A stretch of 6,294 bases of DNA from Sphingopyxis sp. (GTDB lineage: Bacteria > Pseudomonadota > Alphaproteobacteria > Sphingomonadales > Sphingomonadaceae). The stretch lies in the NCBI GenBank assembly GCA_012035435.1, contig JAAUPH010000146.1, positions 1-6,294 of the forward strand, in the 5' to 3' direction. The position numbers and the translations under genes were made by a program. The notes below the pieces were generated by a model that saw nothing but the letters and a program-made list of their open reading frames with translations, did no database searches and was not told the origin of the DNA. Below, in pieces: positions 1 through 5,696 of the stretch (within the stretch, counting starts at the first letter, position 1; each line of letters begins with the position of its first letter).

Positions 1-157
1 CCAGCGCGGCGCGGACGCGCTCGCGGCTTTCGCCCACCGCCTTGTCGGGCAGGCCAACGATGATGAATTTGGGGACGCCGGGGGTGATCTGGCACTGCAC
101 CTCCACCCCGCGCGCCTCCAACCCGAGGTACGCCGTGGTGGAAACGATCGCGACCAT
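1..157 (-). CDS. comM: YifB/ComM family Mg-chelatase-like AAA+ ATPase, N-terminal fragment
   Basis: Partial gene: the minus strand from 157 to the window edge gives 52 codons, beginning MVAIVSTTAYLGLEARGVEV and continuing with QCQITPG, PKFIIVGLPDKAV and GESRERVRAAL. This is the characteristic N-terminus of the YifB/ComM family, which has a Lon-protease-like N-terminal domain followed by a Mg-chelatase-type AAA+ ATPase. In naturally competent bacteria ComM is a hexameric helicase that promotes branch migration during integration of transforming DNA; whether this host is competent cannot be told here. The frame stays open upstream to an ATG at 277, but the ATG at 157 is chosen because family members start at MVA. 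A possible -10 (TATAGA on the minus strand, 192-197) would place transcription start shortly before it. The gene diverges from the tetR operon. The family call is firm; the symbol is by family only. Confidence 0.88.
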   Translation of the reverse strand, partial: MVAIVSTTAYLGLEARGVEVQCQITPGVPKFIIVGLPDKAVGESRERVRAAL

Positions 158-281
158 ATGTGCCCCCGTGCAAAGCCTGTGCTTGCTTTGTTCTATAAGG
201 CTTTTGACGGCAAAGCGCAGGAAGGTCGAGTCTTTTTCGAGCATGCTGCCACGTTGCCATGACGGCGAAACTTTCATCTTA

Positions 282-353
282 GCGCTGAGCCCGTCGAACG
301 GCGTCCCGCGGCCTGGGGCATGGTGGCATGGCGCCCTTCGACAAGCTTAGCGC
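282..353. repeat. REP-like imperfect inverted repeat in the divergent intergenic region
   Basis: Two 23-base arms, 282-304 and 331-353, are inverted copies of each other with 18 of 23 positions matching. The left arm carries GCTGAGCCCGTCGAA and the right arm TTCGACAAGCTTAGC, around a 26-base loop. Sequences of the type GCTGAGC-N2-GTCGAA recur between genes in many sphingomonad and caulobacter genomes, so this is probably one copy of a dispersed extragenic palindrome (recalled knowledge, not searched). It has no T-tract and is not an obvious terminator. It lies between the divergent yifB-like and tetR genes. Confidence 0.5.
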
Positions 354-375
354 ACCGCGTTAGTCACGCCGATAG

Positions 376-405
376 TTGACGAACATACCAACTGGTTGGT
401 ATGTA
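376..405 (+). promoter_or_regulatory. Predicted promoter of the tetR operon
   Basis: TTGACG at 376-381 resembles a sigma70 -35 box. After an 18-base spacer, TATGTA at 400-405 is a weak -10, strengthened by TGG directly before it (the TGn extended -10 pattern). A transcription start about 7 bases downstream would fall at or very near 412, the ATG chosen for the TetR protein, so the message may be leaderless. The spacer and -10 are covered by the palindrome at 383-404. Prediction from pattern only. Confidence 0.45.
383..404. promoter_or_regulatory. Perfect palindromic operator, likely TetR binding site
   Basis: The arms ACATACCAAC (383-392) and GTTGGTATGT (395-404) are exact reverse complements separated by TG. 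A 22-base two-fold symmetric site directly upstream of a tetR-type gene is the classic arrangement for dimeric autorepression. It fills the spacer between the predicted -35 and -10 and overlaps the -10, so a bound regulator would block RNA polymerase. The assignment to the adjacent regulator is inference from position and symmetry. Confidence 0.75.
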
Positions 406-411
406 ACGATC

Positions 412-1050
412 ATGCCGAGTCGCTCTGTCCCTTCCCCCGCGACACCCCCGCAGCGCGGCGAAGCGCGGGCCGCGATCATTGCGGCGGCGCATCAGCTGGT
501 GAAGCGGCAGGGCTATGCCGCGACCTCGGTCGACGATATTTGCCGCATGGCTGGCGTAACCAAGGGCGCCTTTTTCCACCACTTTGCATCGAAAGAAGCG
601 CTGGCAATCGCCGCGGCGGAAGGGTGGACCGCGCGCGCGGCGCCCTTGTTCGACCTGCCGCCCTCTGCGCAGCTCGCCGATCCGCTCGACCGCCTGCTCG
701 GCCATATTGATTTTCGCGCGTCGATGATCGGCGGCGAGGCAGAGGACTACACCTGCTTCGTCGGCACGATGGTGCAAGAGGCGCATGCGTCGAGCCCGGC
801 GATCCGGGCAGCAAGCGGCGCGAGCATCACCGCTTATGCCGAACGGCTCGCCGAAGACATCGCCGCGGCGATCGACACCTATGGCATCGCCGACGGCGTG
901 ACCGCGATCAGCCTCGCCTATCATATTCAGGCCGTGCTGCAGGGCGCGTTCGTTATCGCCAAGGCAAAGTCCGACCCCGAAGCTGCGCGCGACAGCATCA
1001 CGCATGTGAAACGCTATGTGTCCATATTGTTTGCCAAGGGAGCAGACTGA
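412..1050 (+). CDS. TetR/AcrR family transcriptional regulator
   Basis: 212 residues from the ATG at 412, normal for the family. Residues about 19-64 form the N-terminal DNA-binding domain: AAIIAAAHQLVKRQGYAATS leads into VDDICRMAGVTKGAFFHHF, the typical TetR helix-turn-helix (about 39-58), followed by SKEAL. The remainder is helical, as expected for the ligand-binding and dimerisation domain. A TTG at 376 opens the same frame 12 codons earlier, but those codons lie inside the palindrome and predicted promoter, so ATG 412 is preferred even though no Shine-Dalgarno precedes it; a leaderless message is likely. The stop overlaps the next start (TGATG). Probably represses its own operon and responds to a small, perhaps electrophilic, ligand that cannot be identified from sequence. 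Confidence 0.92.
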   Translation: MPSRSVPSPATPPQRGEARAAIIAAAHQLVKRQGYAATSVDDICRMAGVTKGAFFHHFASKEALAIAAAEGWTARAAPLFDLPPSAQLADPLDRLLGHIDFRASMIGGEAEDYTCFVGTMVQEAHASSPAIRAASGASITAYAERLAEDIAAAIDTYGIADGVTAISLAYHIQAVLQGAFVIAKAKSDPEAARDSITHVKRYVSILFAKGAD

Positions 1051-1268
1051 TGTCGTTCCAATCCTATCTCGACAATATCGAGGCGAAGACCGGCAAATCG
1101 CCCGATGACTTCAGGGCAATGGCCATAGCGAGAGGCGTTGCGGCGGGCGGCATCCTCGCCCCCGGCGTCAAGGCCGGAGCCGTAATCGACTGGCTCAAAC
1201 AAGATTTCGGGCTTGGCCATGGCCACGCGATGGCCATCGTCGCGCTGATCAAGGGCAAGACCGAGTAG
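1050..1268 (+). CDS. DUF4287 domain small protein
   Basis: 72 residues, MSFQSYLDNIEAKTGKSPDD at the start and KQDFGLGHGHAMAIVALIKG near the end. This pattern (an IEAKTGK-type first helix, a V-K-A-G segment, then W-L-K-x-D-F-G-L-GHGHAMA) marks the DUF4287 family, whose biochemical role is unknown. There is no signal peptide or membrane segment, so it is probably cytoplasmic and small helical. The start overlaps the tetR stop by one base and is preceded by AAGGGA (1036-1041), suggesting translational coupling. It is the second gene of the putative detoxification operon and may be an accessory or binding protein; that role is guesswork. The family call is strong. Confidence 0.88.
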   Translation: MSFQSYLDNIEAKTGKSPDDFRAMAIARGVAAGGILAPGVKAGAVIDWLKQDFGLGHGHAMAIVALIKGKTE

Positions 1269-1295
1269 CGCGGATTATAGCCGAGGACAACCAGC

Positions 1296-1958
1296 ATGCC
1301 CGTCAATCCCAACGCTGCAATATCGATCACCGCTTTCAACTGGGTCCCACCCTTTGCGCAGGGGCAGGTGCGCGATCTGCGCGTCCGCTGGGCGCTGGAA
1401 GAAGCGGGGCTCGACTATGCCGAACGCCTACTTGATCCGCGCGAGCCGCGGCCCGATGCCTATCATGCGGAACAGCCGTGGGGACAGGTGCCGGTCTTTC
1501 GCGAGGGCGAACTCAGCCTGTTCGAAAGCGGAGCGATCGTGCTGCATATCGGCGGCCGCAGCGAGGCGCTGCTGCCGTGTGATGCAGCGGGGCGGACAAA
1601 GGCGACCCAGTGGCTGATCGCTGCGCTTAACAGCATCGAACCCTCTGCCATGCAGCTGCTCACCATCGACATTTTCGCCGCCGGTGAGGCGTGGACGGTC
1701 GAGCGCCGCCCGCAGGTTGCCGAGTTTTTGGACAAAAGGCTGGCGCGGCTGGCCGATGCGCTGGGGAGCCGCGATTGGCTGGAAGACCGGTTTACCGCGG
1801 GCGATCTGATGATGAGCACGGTGCTGCGTATTCCGCCGCCCGACATGCTTGCCGATCACCCCAAGCTCACCAGCTACAAAAGCCGATGTGAGGCGCGTCC
1901 CGCCTTTGCCCGCGCGCTTGAAGCGCAAATCGCCGCGTTCCAATGCGAACCGGCCTGA
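1296..1958 (+). CDS. Glutathione S-transferase family protein
   Basis: 220 residues, typical GST length. An N-terminal thioredoxin-like domain (about 10-90) has GQVPVF (63-68) with the cis-proline and FESGAIVLHI (76-85), where Glu77-Ser78 correspond to the residues that hold the glutathione gamma-glutamyl group. The helical C-terminal domain contains the DRFTAGDLMM segment (165-174), whose T-A-G-D (167-170) is the conserved N-capping box. Family members conjugate glutathione to electrophiles or reduce and isomerise such substrates in the cytoplasm. A Shine-Dalgarno-like GAGGA (1283-1287) sits 8 bases before the ATG. The first 20 residues (ITAFNWVPPFAQG) differ from textbook GSTs, so the catalytic Ser/Cys/Tyr cannot be assigned confidently; Ser is not evident there. 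Co-transcription with two VOC proteins supports a detoxification role. Confidence 0.88.
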   Translation: MPVNPNAAISITAFNWVPPFAQGQVRDLRVRWALEEAGLDYAERLLDPREPRPDAYHAEQPWGQVPVFREGELSLFESGAIVLHIGGRSEALLPCDAAGRTKATQWLIAALNSIEPSAMQLLTIDIFAAGEAWTVERRPQVAEFLDKRLARLADALGSRDWLEDRFTAGDLMMSTVLRIPPPDMLADHPKLTSYKSRCEARPAFARALEAQIAAFQCEPA

Positions 1959-1972
1959 GAGAGGAGTGACCC

Positions 1973-2350
1973 ATGACCTATATCGACGGGTTCGTGATTG
2001 CGGTGCCGACCGCGAACAAGCAAAAGTTCATCGACCATGCCTATATGGCCGATGGCATCTTCATGGAATTTGGCGCGATCCGCGTGATCGAGTGCTGGGG
2101 CGATGATGTGCCGGGCGGCACGCTCACCGACTTTCGCAAGGCGGTGCAGGCAACCGAGGACGAAAGCGTCGTGTTCAGCTGGATCGAATGGCCCGACAAG
2201 GCGACGCGCGACGCCGGGATGGCCAAGATGATGGCGCCCGATTTCAATGACCCGCGCATGGATAGCGAAAAGAATCCGATGCCGTTCGACGGCAAACGCA
2301 TGATCTTTGGCGGCTTTGCGCCGGTCGTCGATCTGGGAGACGAATCATGA
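1973..2350 (+). CDS. DUF1428 family protein (YbaA-like)
   Basis: 125 residues starting MTYIDGFVIAVPTANKQKF, with IECWGDDVPGGTLTDFRKAV (about 39-58), SWIEWPDKATRDAGM and a C-terminal NPMPFDGKRMIFGGF segment. These are hallmarks of the DUF1428 family, which includes E. coli YbaA and has a ferredoxin-like alpha/beta barrel fold; no enzymatic activity is established. GAGGAG at 1961-1966 is a strong Shine-Dalgarno 6 bases before the ATG. Its TGA overlaps the ATG of the following VOC gene (ATGA, 4 bases), so the two are probably translationally coupled. DUF1428 genes often sit next to glyoxalase/VOC genes, as here, suggesting a shared role in handling small reactive compounds (inference). Confidence 0.88.
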   Translation: MTYIDGFVIAVPTANKQKFIDHAYMADGIFMEFGAIRVIECWGDDVPGGTLTDFRKAVQATEDESVVFSWIEWPDKATRDAGMAKMMAPDFNDPRMDSEKNPMPFDGKRMIFGGFAPVVDLGDES

Positions 2351-3149
2351 GCAACCAGCATGGCGATTTCATCTGGTATGAACTGCTGACCAGCGATGCC
2401 GACGCGGCGGGCGATTTTTACGACAAGGTCGTCGGTTGGACGAGCAAGCCGTCTGGCCAGACGACGTCGATTATCGTTTCTTTTCAAGCGGCGATGGGAC
2501 CAACATGGCCGATGGCGTCGGTGGCTATATGGCGATCACGCCTGACATGGCCGAACATGGCGCACGACCCGCATGGATCGGCTATATCGGGGTGGACGAC
2601 GTCGATGCCAGCGTGGCGTCGATCAAGGCTGCGGGCGGTGCGGAGCTGATGCCCGCGATGGACCTGCCCGGCGTGGGCCGGATGGCGATGGTCGCCGATC
2701 CGCAGGGCGCGCTCTTCTATGTCATGCGCGGCGAATCCGATGAGGAAAGCCACAGCTTTGCCGCCGAGTACCCCAAGGTGGGTCATTGCGCCTGGAATGA
2801 GCTCAGCACCACTGACCCCGACGGCGCCAAATCATTCTATGGCCAGCAGTTCGGCTGGACCAAGGATGGCGAAATGGACATGGGTCCGATGGGCAAATAT
2901 GAATTTCTGAGAGCAAGCGGCGGCCGCTTTGCACTGGGCGCGGTGATGCCGAAAATGCCGGACATGCCGATGTCCGCCTGGACCTTTTACTTCCGCGTGC
3001 CCGACATCGACGCCGCGGCCGCGACCACCCGCGGGCTGGGCGGGACGCTGTTCATGGAGCCGATGGAAATCCCCGGCGGCGACTATAGCTTTACGGCGAT
3101 GGACCCCCACGGCGCGGCGTTCGGTATCGTCGGGCCGCGGCTCGGCTGA
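2347..3149 (+). CDS. Two-domain VOC (glyoxalase/bleomycin resistance) family protein, frameshifted
   Basis: Two reading frames together make one protein of about 267 residues. Codons from 2347 ([31 protein letters not shown]) start the first VOC domain. Near 2458-2466 homology passes to the -1 frame ([37 protein letters not shown]), which completes domain one and contains all of domain two ([20 protein letters not shown] to [16 protein letters not shown]). The change of frame corresponds to one missing base. Paired beta-alpha-beta-beta-beta modules and D-P-x-G-A-x-F/L motifs are typical of double-VOC proteins of about 260 residues. Coupled by ATGA overlap to the DUF1428 gene. Because both sides of the shift are well preserved, it is either a sequencing error or a very recent mutation; if real, the product is broken. 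A naive caller would give 2347-2649 and a start at ATG 2505 or TTG 2436 to 3149. Substrate unknown. Confidence 0.8.
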
Positions 3150-3165
3150 AATCGGGAGGCACATC

Positions 3166-3606
3166 ATGGACAAGCTGATCAGCTGCCTATGGTATGACCA
3201 TGGCGAGGTCGGCAAGGCGGCGGCGTTTTACGCGAGTATTTTTCCCGACAGCCACGTGGGGCGCATCAATATCGCGCCCAGCGACTTTCCGGGCGGGAGC
3301 GCGGGAACGGAGCTGACCGTGGAGTTTACCGTGCTGGGCCGTGCCTTCATCGGCCTTAACGGCGGCGACATATTCAAACCGAACGAGGCCGTGAGCTTCA
3401 TGGTCATGGCCGATACGCAGGAAGAAACCGACCGTTACTGGAACGCCATCGTGGGCAATGGCGGCGCGGAAAGCGCCTGCGGCTGGTGCAAGGATCGGTG
3501 GGGCCATAGCTGGCAGATCACCCCGCGCGTGTTGCTCGACGCGACGACCAGCGATGACCGCGGAATCGCCAGCCGCGCCTTCACCGCGATGCTGTGCGAG
3601 GCGTGA
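3166..3606 (+). CDS. VOC superfamily protein, 3-demethylubiquinone-9 3-methyltransferase-like (PhnB-type)
   Basis: 146 residues. The start [20 protein letters not shown] with FYASIFPDS, the FIGLNGG segment and the [17 protein letters not shown] motif (about 115-131) match the family named 3-demethylubiquinone-9 3-methyltransferase. That name is historical: these are VOC-fold proteins without a visible SAM site, and methyltransferase activity should not be assumed. GGGAGG (3154-3159) is a strong Shine-Dalgarno. Homologues usually end with a further dozen residues of the MKKIDIA type after the A-F-x-A-M segment, whereas this protein stops at AFTAMLCEA, so the C-terminus seems short (from memory of the family). 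Last gene of the putative detoxification operon; no clear terminator follows. Confidence 0.85.
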   Translation: MDKLISCLWYDHGEVGKAAAFYASIFPDSHVGRINIAPSDFPGGSAGTELTVEFTVLGRAFIGLNGGDIFKPNEAVSFMVMADTQEETDRYWNAIVGNGGAESACGWCKDRWGHSWQITPRVLLDATTSDDRGIASRAFTAMLCEA

Positions 3607-3669
3607 CGGGGCTACCCTGAAACAAAGTTAACCCGCCAGTTACCGCAGTCCTTCGCAAGCCGTTGACCG

Positions 3670-3689
3670 CCTCGCGCGTAGGCGCGGGG
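3670..3689 (+). promoter_or_regulatory. Hairpin abutting the start codon of the exported-protein gene
   Basis: CCTCGCGC (3670-3677) pairs with GCGCGGGG (3682-3689) through eight base pairs including one T-G wobble, with a GTAG loop. The stem ends two bases before the ATG at 3691 and contains the only purine-rich stretch that could serve as ribosome binding site. In RNA it would hide that site. This could be translational control or just GC-rich coincidence. Confidence 0.35.
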
Positions 3690-3690
3690 G

Positions 3691-4425
3691 ATGGTTTCGC
3701 GCCTGTCCCTGCTGCGCACTGCGCTGGTCGCCCTGTTTGCGGCGGCGCTGGCCTTTGCACCGGCGCAGGCCGCCGATGGCGTCGATCTCTCGGTTGAAAC
3801 CATCGTCACCTATGACGTCGTTGAAGAAGACGCCGAAGAGGATACCGTCGAAGCACCCGGCATGGTCCAGCGTCATGCCGCAACGCCTGCTTTGCAAAGC
3901 GACGAGCGCACCGGCCCGCGCTTTGGCCCCTTCACCGTCGTTGACGGAAGCACAGCACGCATGGTCGGCGGTGTCGGCAGCGCAACCCCGCGCCAGTTCG
4001 CCGCCATGCTCGCCGCGCACCCCGCGCTAAAGCGCATCGAACTGGTCGATTGCCCCGGCAGTCTCGACGAAGAAGCGAATCTGCGGCTGGCCCGCGCGAT
4101 TCGGAGGGCGGGCCTGGCGACACATGTTCCCGATGGTGGCTCGGTTCGCTCAGGCGCGGTTGAGTTGTTCTTGGCCGGCACCACCCGCAGCGCTGCACCG
4201 ACCGCCGAATTTGGCGTCCACAGCTGGCGCGATGAAGATGGCCGCGAGGCGCGCGACTATCCCGCCAATGATCCGGTACACGCCGAATATCTCAGCTATT
4301 ACCGCGAGATGGGGATGGACGCCGCGACCGCACAGGCCTTTTACGCCATGACCAATGCCAGCAGTTTCGACGACCTCCAATATCTGACCCGGGCCGATAT
4401 CGCGCGATATGTCGCGCTAAACTGA
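3691..4425 (+). CDS. Exported protein, predicted periplasmic ClpP/crotonase-fold (COG3904-like)
   Basis: 244 residues. MVSRLSLLRTALVALFAAAL then AFAPAQA-AD is a clear Sec signal peptide, probably cleaved after residue 27 or 28. An acidic linker follows (VVEEDAEEDTVE, 43-54). The core from about 80 has VDGSTARMVGG, the strand-turn IELVDCPGSLDEEANLRLAR (116-135), AIRRAGLATHVPDGG (136-150), SVRSGAVELFLAG (151-163) and FGVHSW (174-179). This order resembles predicted periplasmic ClpP-like proteins, where the serine lies in an S-x-x-S-[GA]-A segment (Ser154 here) and a G-V-H-[SR] motif supplies the histidine (His177). Divergence is considerable and the family's usual cysteines are absent, so activity is uncertain. 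The C-terminal segment (YLSYYREMGMDAATAQAFYA) is helical. The ATG lies directly behind a hairpin. Function unknown; fold assignment is moderate. Confidence 0.65.
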   Translation: MVSRLSLLRTALVALFAAALAFAPAQAADGVDLSVETIVTYDVVEEDAEEDTVEAPGMVQRHAATPALQSDERTGPRFGPFTVVDGSTARMVGGVGSATPRQFAAMLAAHPALKRIELVDCPGSLDEEANLRLARAIRRAGLATHVPDGGSVRSGAVELFLAGTTRSAAPTAEFGVHSWRDEDGREARDYPANDPVHAEYLSYYREMGMDAATAQAFYAMTNASSFDDLQYLTRADIARYVALN

Positions 4426-4481
4426 TCTTTGGTCGATGCGCGTCCTTGCGGACGAGCCCACCGCTCCCCACCTCGCCTGCT

Positions 4482-4808
4482 ATGGCCCGACGCTCGCTTT
4501 ACCAACGCCTTCGCCAGAACGCCGTGGTCCGGCTGTGCCTGTTCGGTTTCGGCGCGTTTATGCTGCTGCTCGTTCCCATCATCGGCGTGCTGCCGGGGCC
4601 GGGCGGTATCGTGCTGTTCCCCATCGGCCTTGCGCTGGTGCTGCAGAACAGCGTTTGGGCAAAGCGCGTCTATGGGCGGTTCAAGCGCAAACACCCGCGC
4701 TATGCGGCTTGGGCCGACCGGCTGATGCGCCGACCGACCGCCGCGCGCAAACGCGCGCTGGAGAAATTGGAAGGGGAAGCGTTGCGCGAAGCCAAGGAAG
4801 GCAATTGA
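4482..4808 (+). CDS. Small membrane protein, PGPGW-like
   Basis: 108 residues from ATG 4482 (MARRSLYQRLRQ). A hydrophobic hairpin spans about 14-53: LCLFGFGAFMLLLVPIIGV, then the sharp turn LPGPGG, then IVLFPIGLALVL. It is followed by WAKRVYGRFKRKHPRYAAWA and a basic, charged C-terminal helix, probably cytoplasmic. The LPGPG turn between two membrane helices followed by an aromatic-alanine-basic segment resembles the PGPGW family of putative transmembrane proteins of unknown function, here with Gly replacing the Trp. A TTG at 4446 would add 12 residues without better ribosome binding and lies in a small hairpin (4441-4454), so ATG 4482 is preferred though it also lacks a good Shine-Dalgarno. 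A terminator follows at 4847-4874, separating it from rpmH. Confidence 0.75.
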   Translation: MARRSLYQRLRQNAVVRLCLFGFGAFMLLLVPIIGVLPGPGGIVLFPIGLALVLQNSVWAKRVYGRFKRKHPRYAAWADRLMRRPTAARKRALEKLEGEALREAKEGN

Positions 4809-4846
4809 CTTTCGCGCATCACGCCCTTATCGGACCCGGCAACGGC

Positions 4847-4874
4847 GGCCGCCTCGGATTTGGCGGCCCTTTTT
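4847..4874 (+). terminator. Rho-independent terminator
   Basis: GGCCGCC (4847-4853) and GGCGGCC (4862-4868) form a perfect 7-bp GC stem around an 8-base loop, followed by C and five T (4870-4874). It lies 38 bases after the stop of the small membrane protein gene and upstream of rpmH, so it should end the preceding transcript and insulate the rpmH operon. Confidence 0.85.
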
Positions 4875-4889
4875 CGTTGCAACGACCGA

Positions 4890-4895
4890 TATGAT
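4890..4895 (+). promoter_or_regulatory. Possible -10 element of the rpmH operon promoter
   Basis: TATGAT at 4890-4895 matches TATAAT at five of six positions and lies just after the terminator and 29 bases before the rpmH ATG. No good -35 is visible at 17-18 bases upstream, where the terminator stem and T-tract sit. Position rather than sequence strength makes it plausible. Confidence 0.3.
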
Positions 4896-4924
4896 TCGGG
4901 CCATGATATTTTGAGGAAACCGCG

Positions 4925-5059
4925 ATGAAGCGCACCTATCAACCCAGCCGCCTCGTGCGCAAACGGCGTCACGGATTTCGCGCCCGCAAAGCGACCGTCG
5001 GCGGCCGTAAGGTTCTTGCCGCCCGCCGTGCGCGCGGCCGCAAGAAGCTGTCGGCCTGA
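4925..5059 (+). CDS. rpmH: 50S ribosomal protein L34
   Basis: 44 residues, [20 protein letters not shown], then [20 protein letters not shown] and KLSA. This is the complete canonical bacterial L34: a tiny, highly basic protein of the large ribosomal subunit bound to 23S rRNA, with the invariant K-R-T-[YF]-Q-P-S start and H-G-F-R-x-R motif. GAGG at 4913-4916 is a good Shine-Dalgarno, 8 bases before the ATG. It is first in the conserved order rpmH-rnpA-yidD-yidC; rnpA starts 23 bases after its stop, so L34 and the RNase P protein are probably co-transcribed. dnaA, which neighbours rpmH in many bacteria, is not next to it here, as is common in alphaproteobacteria. Confidence 0.98.
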   Translation: MKRTYQPSRLVRKRRHGFRARKATVGGRKVLAARRARGRKKLSA

Positions 5060-5082
5060 ACACCCGATCGTCGGACGGCGCC

Positions 5083-5442
5083 ATGCTGCGCCAGATGACA
5101 GCGCGGCGTGAATTTCTGGCTGCAAACCGCGGCCTGCGTTTTCCCACACCCGGCTTTGTCCTGCTCGTCCGCCCGCGCGGCGATGATGATGCTGCGCTGG
5201 GCATAGGTTTTACCGTCAGCAAGAAAGTCGGCAACGCCGTCACGCGCAACCGCATGAAACGGCGGCTGCGGGCTTTGGCGCGTGCGGCGCTGCCGCTGCG
5301 GGGCTTTGCCGGTGCCGACCATGTGCTGATCGGGCGGCACGGCGGCAATGATATCGGCTTTGCCGAACTGGAAGCGCAGCTTGATTCGGCGTTGGGGCGC
5401 GCTGCAAAGAAGATGGCACCCGGCGACGGAGCGACGCCATGA
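5083..5442 (+). CDS. rnpA: Ribonuclease P protein component
   Basis: 119 residues, usual length. The protein subunit binds the RNase P RNA and the 5' leader of precursor tRNAs, helping to mature tRNA 5' ends. The N-terminal half has REFLAANRGLRFPTPGFVLL, the central strand LGIGFTVSKKVGNAVTRNRM, then KRRLRALARAAL: this is the RNR motif, whose K-K-x-G-x-A-V-x-R-N-x-x-[KR]-R-R residues are all present. The C-terminus (HVLIGRHGGNDIGFAELEAQ) is the typical beta-alpha end. Residues MLRQMTARRE stand for the usual start region; no strong Shine-Dalgarno precedes ATG 5083. Its stop overlaps the yidD ATG by four bases (ATGA), indicating coupled translation. Confidence 0.96.
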   Translation: MLRQMTARREFLAANRGLRFPTPGFVLLVRPRGDDDAALGIGFTVSKKVGNAVTRNRMKRRLRALARAALPLRGFAGADHVLIGRHGGNDIGFAELEAQLDSALGRAAKKMAPGDGATP

Positions 5443-5651
5443 TCGCCAAGCTGCTGATCCTGATCGCGCGCGTATGGCAGATCGGCCCCTCGCGCATCCT
5501 GCCGCCAACGTGCCGCTATTCTCCGTCATGCAGCGCCTATGCCATCACCGCGCTGTCGCGCTATGGTGCGATCAAGGGTGGCTGGCTGGCGATAAAGCGG
5601 CTATTGCGCTGCCACCCTTGGGGGGGCCACGGCCATGACCCGGTGCCGTAA
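5439..5651 (+). CDS. yidD: Membrane protein insertion efficiency factor YidD
   Basis: 70 residues with the full family signature: W-Q-I-G-P-S-R near the start, CRYSPSCSAYAITALSRYGA (25-44) with two of the conserved cysteines, and RLLRCHPWGGHGHDPVP at the end with the third. YidD is a small inner-membrane-associated protein with an amphipathic N-terminal helix that contacts nascent membrane proteins at the YidC/Sec site and improves their insertion. It starts within the rnpA stop (ATGA overlap) and lies 45 bases upstream of yidC, the standard arrangement. Complete; nothing unusual in the protein itself. Confidence 0.96.
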   Translation: MIAKLLILIARVWQIGPSRILPPTCRYSPSCSAYAITALSRYGAIKGGWLAIKRLLRCHPWGGHGHDPVP

Positions 5652-5696
5652 CGGCCCGACCTTTCCCCATAACGACGTGAAGAGAGAGCGATAAGC

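Noticed and set aside
158..277. The yifB-like frame stays open upstream to an ATG at 277, adding 40 residues.
   Set aside because: Family members begin at the MVA start, and the extra segment (MKVSPSWQRGSMLEKD...) looks like translated leader; a possible -10 also lies inside it.
364..1005. Long minus-strand frame of 213 codons opposite the tetR gene.
   Set aside because: Shadow of the TetR coding frame in GC-rich DNA: Arg/Gly-rich composition and no recognisable domain.
2410..2466. Programmed ribosomal frameshift in the VOC gene.
   Set aside because: No X-XXY-YYZ slippery heptamer near the frame switch; the T5 run at 2415-2419 is in the correct frame and precedes conserved family residues.
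3628..3644. TTAACC...GTTACC upstream of the exported-protein gene, suggestive of a CtrA site.
   Set aside because: The second half-site does not match TTAA at the required 7-base spacing.
4436..4894. Plus-strand frame of 152 codons overlapping the small membrane protein.
   Set aside because: It runs through the terminator, has no domain, and the PGPGW-like frame is clearly the coding one.
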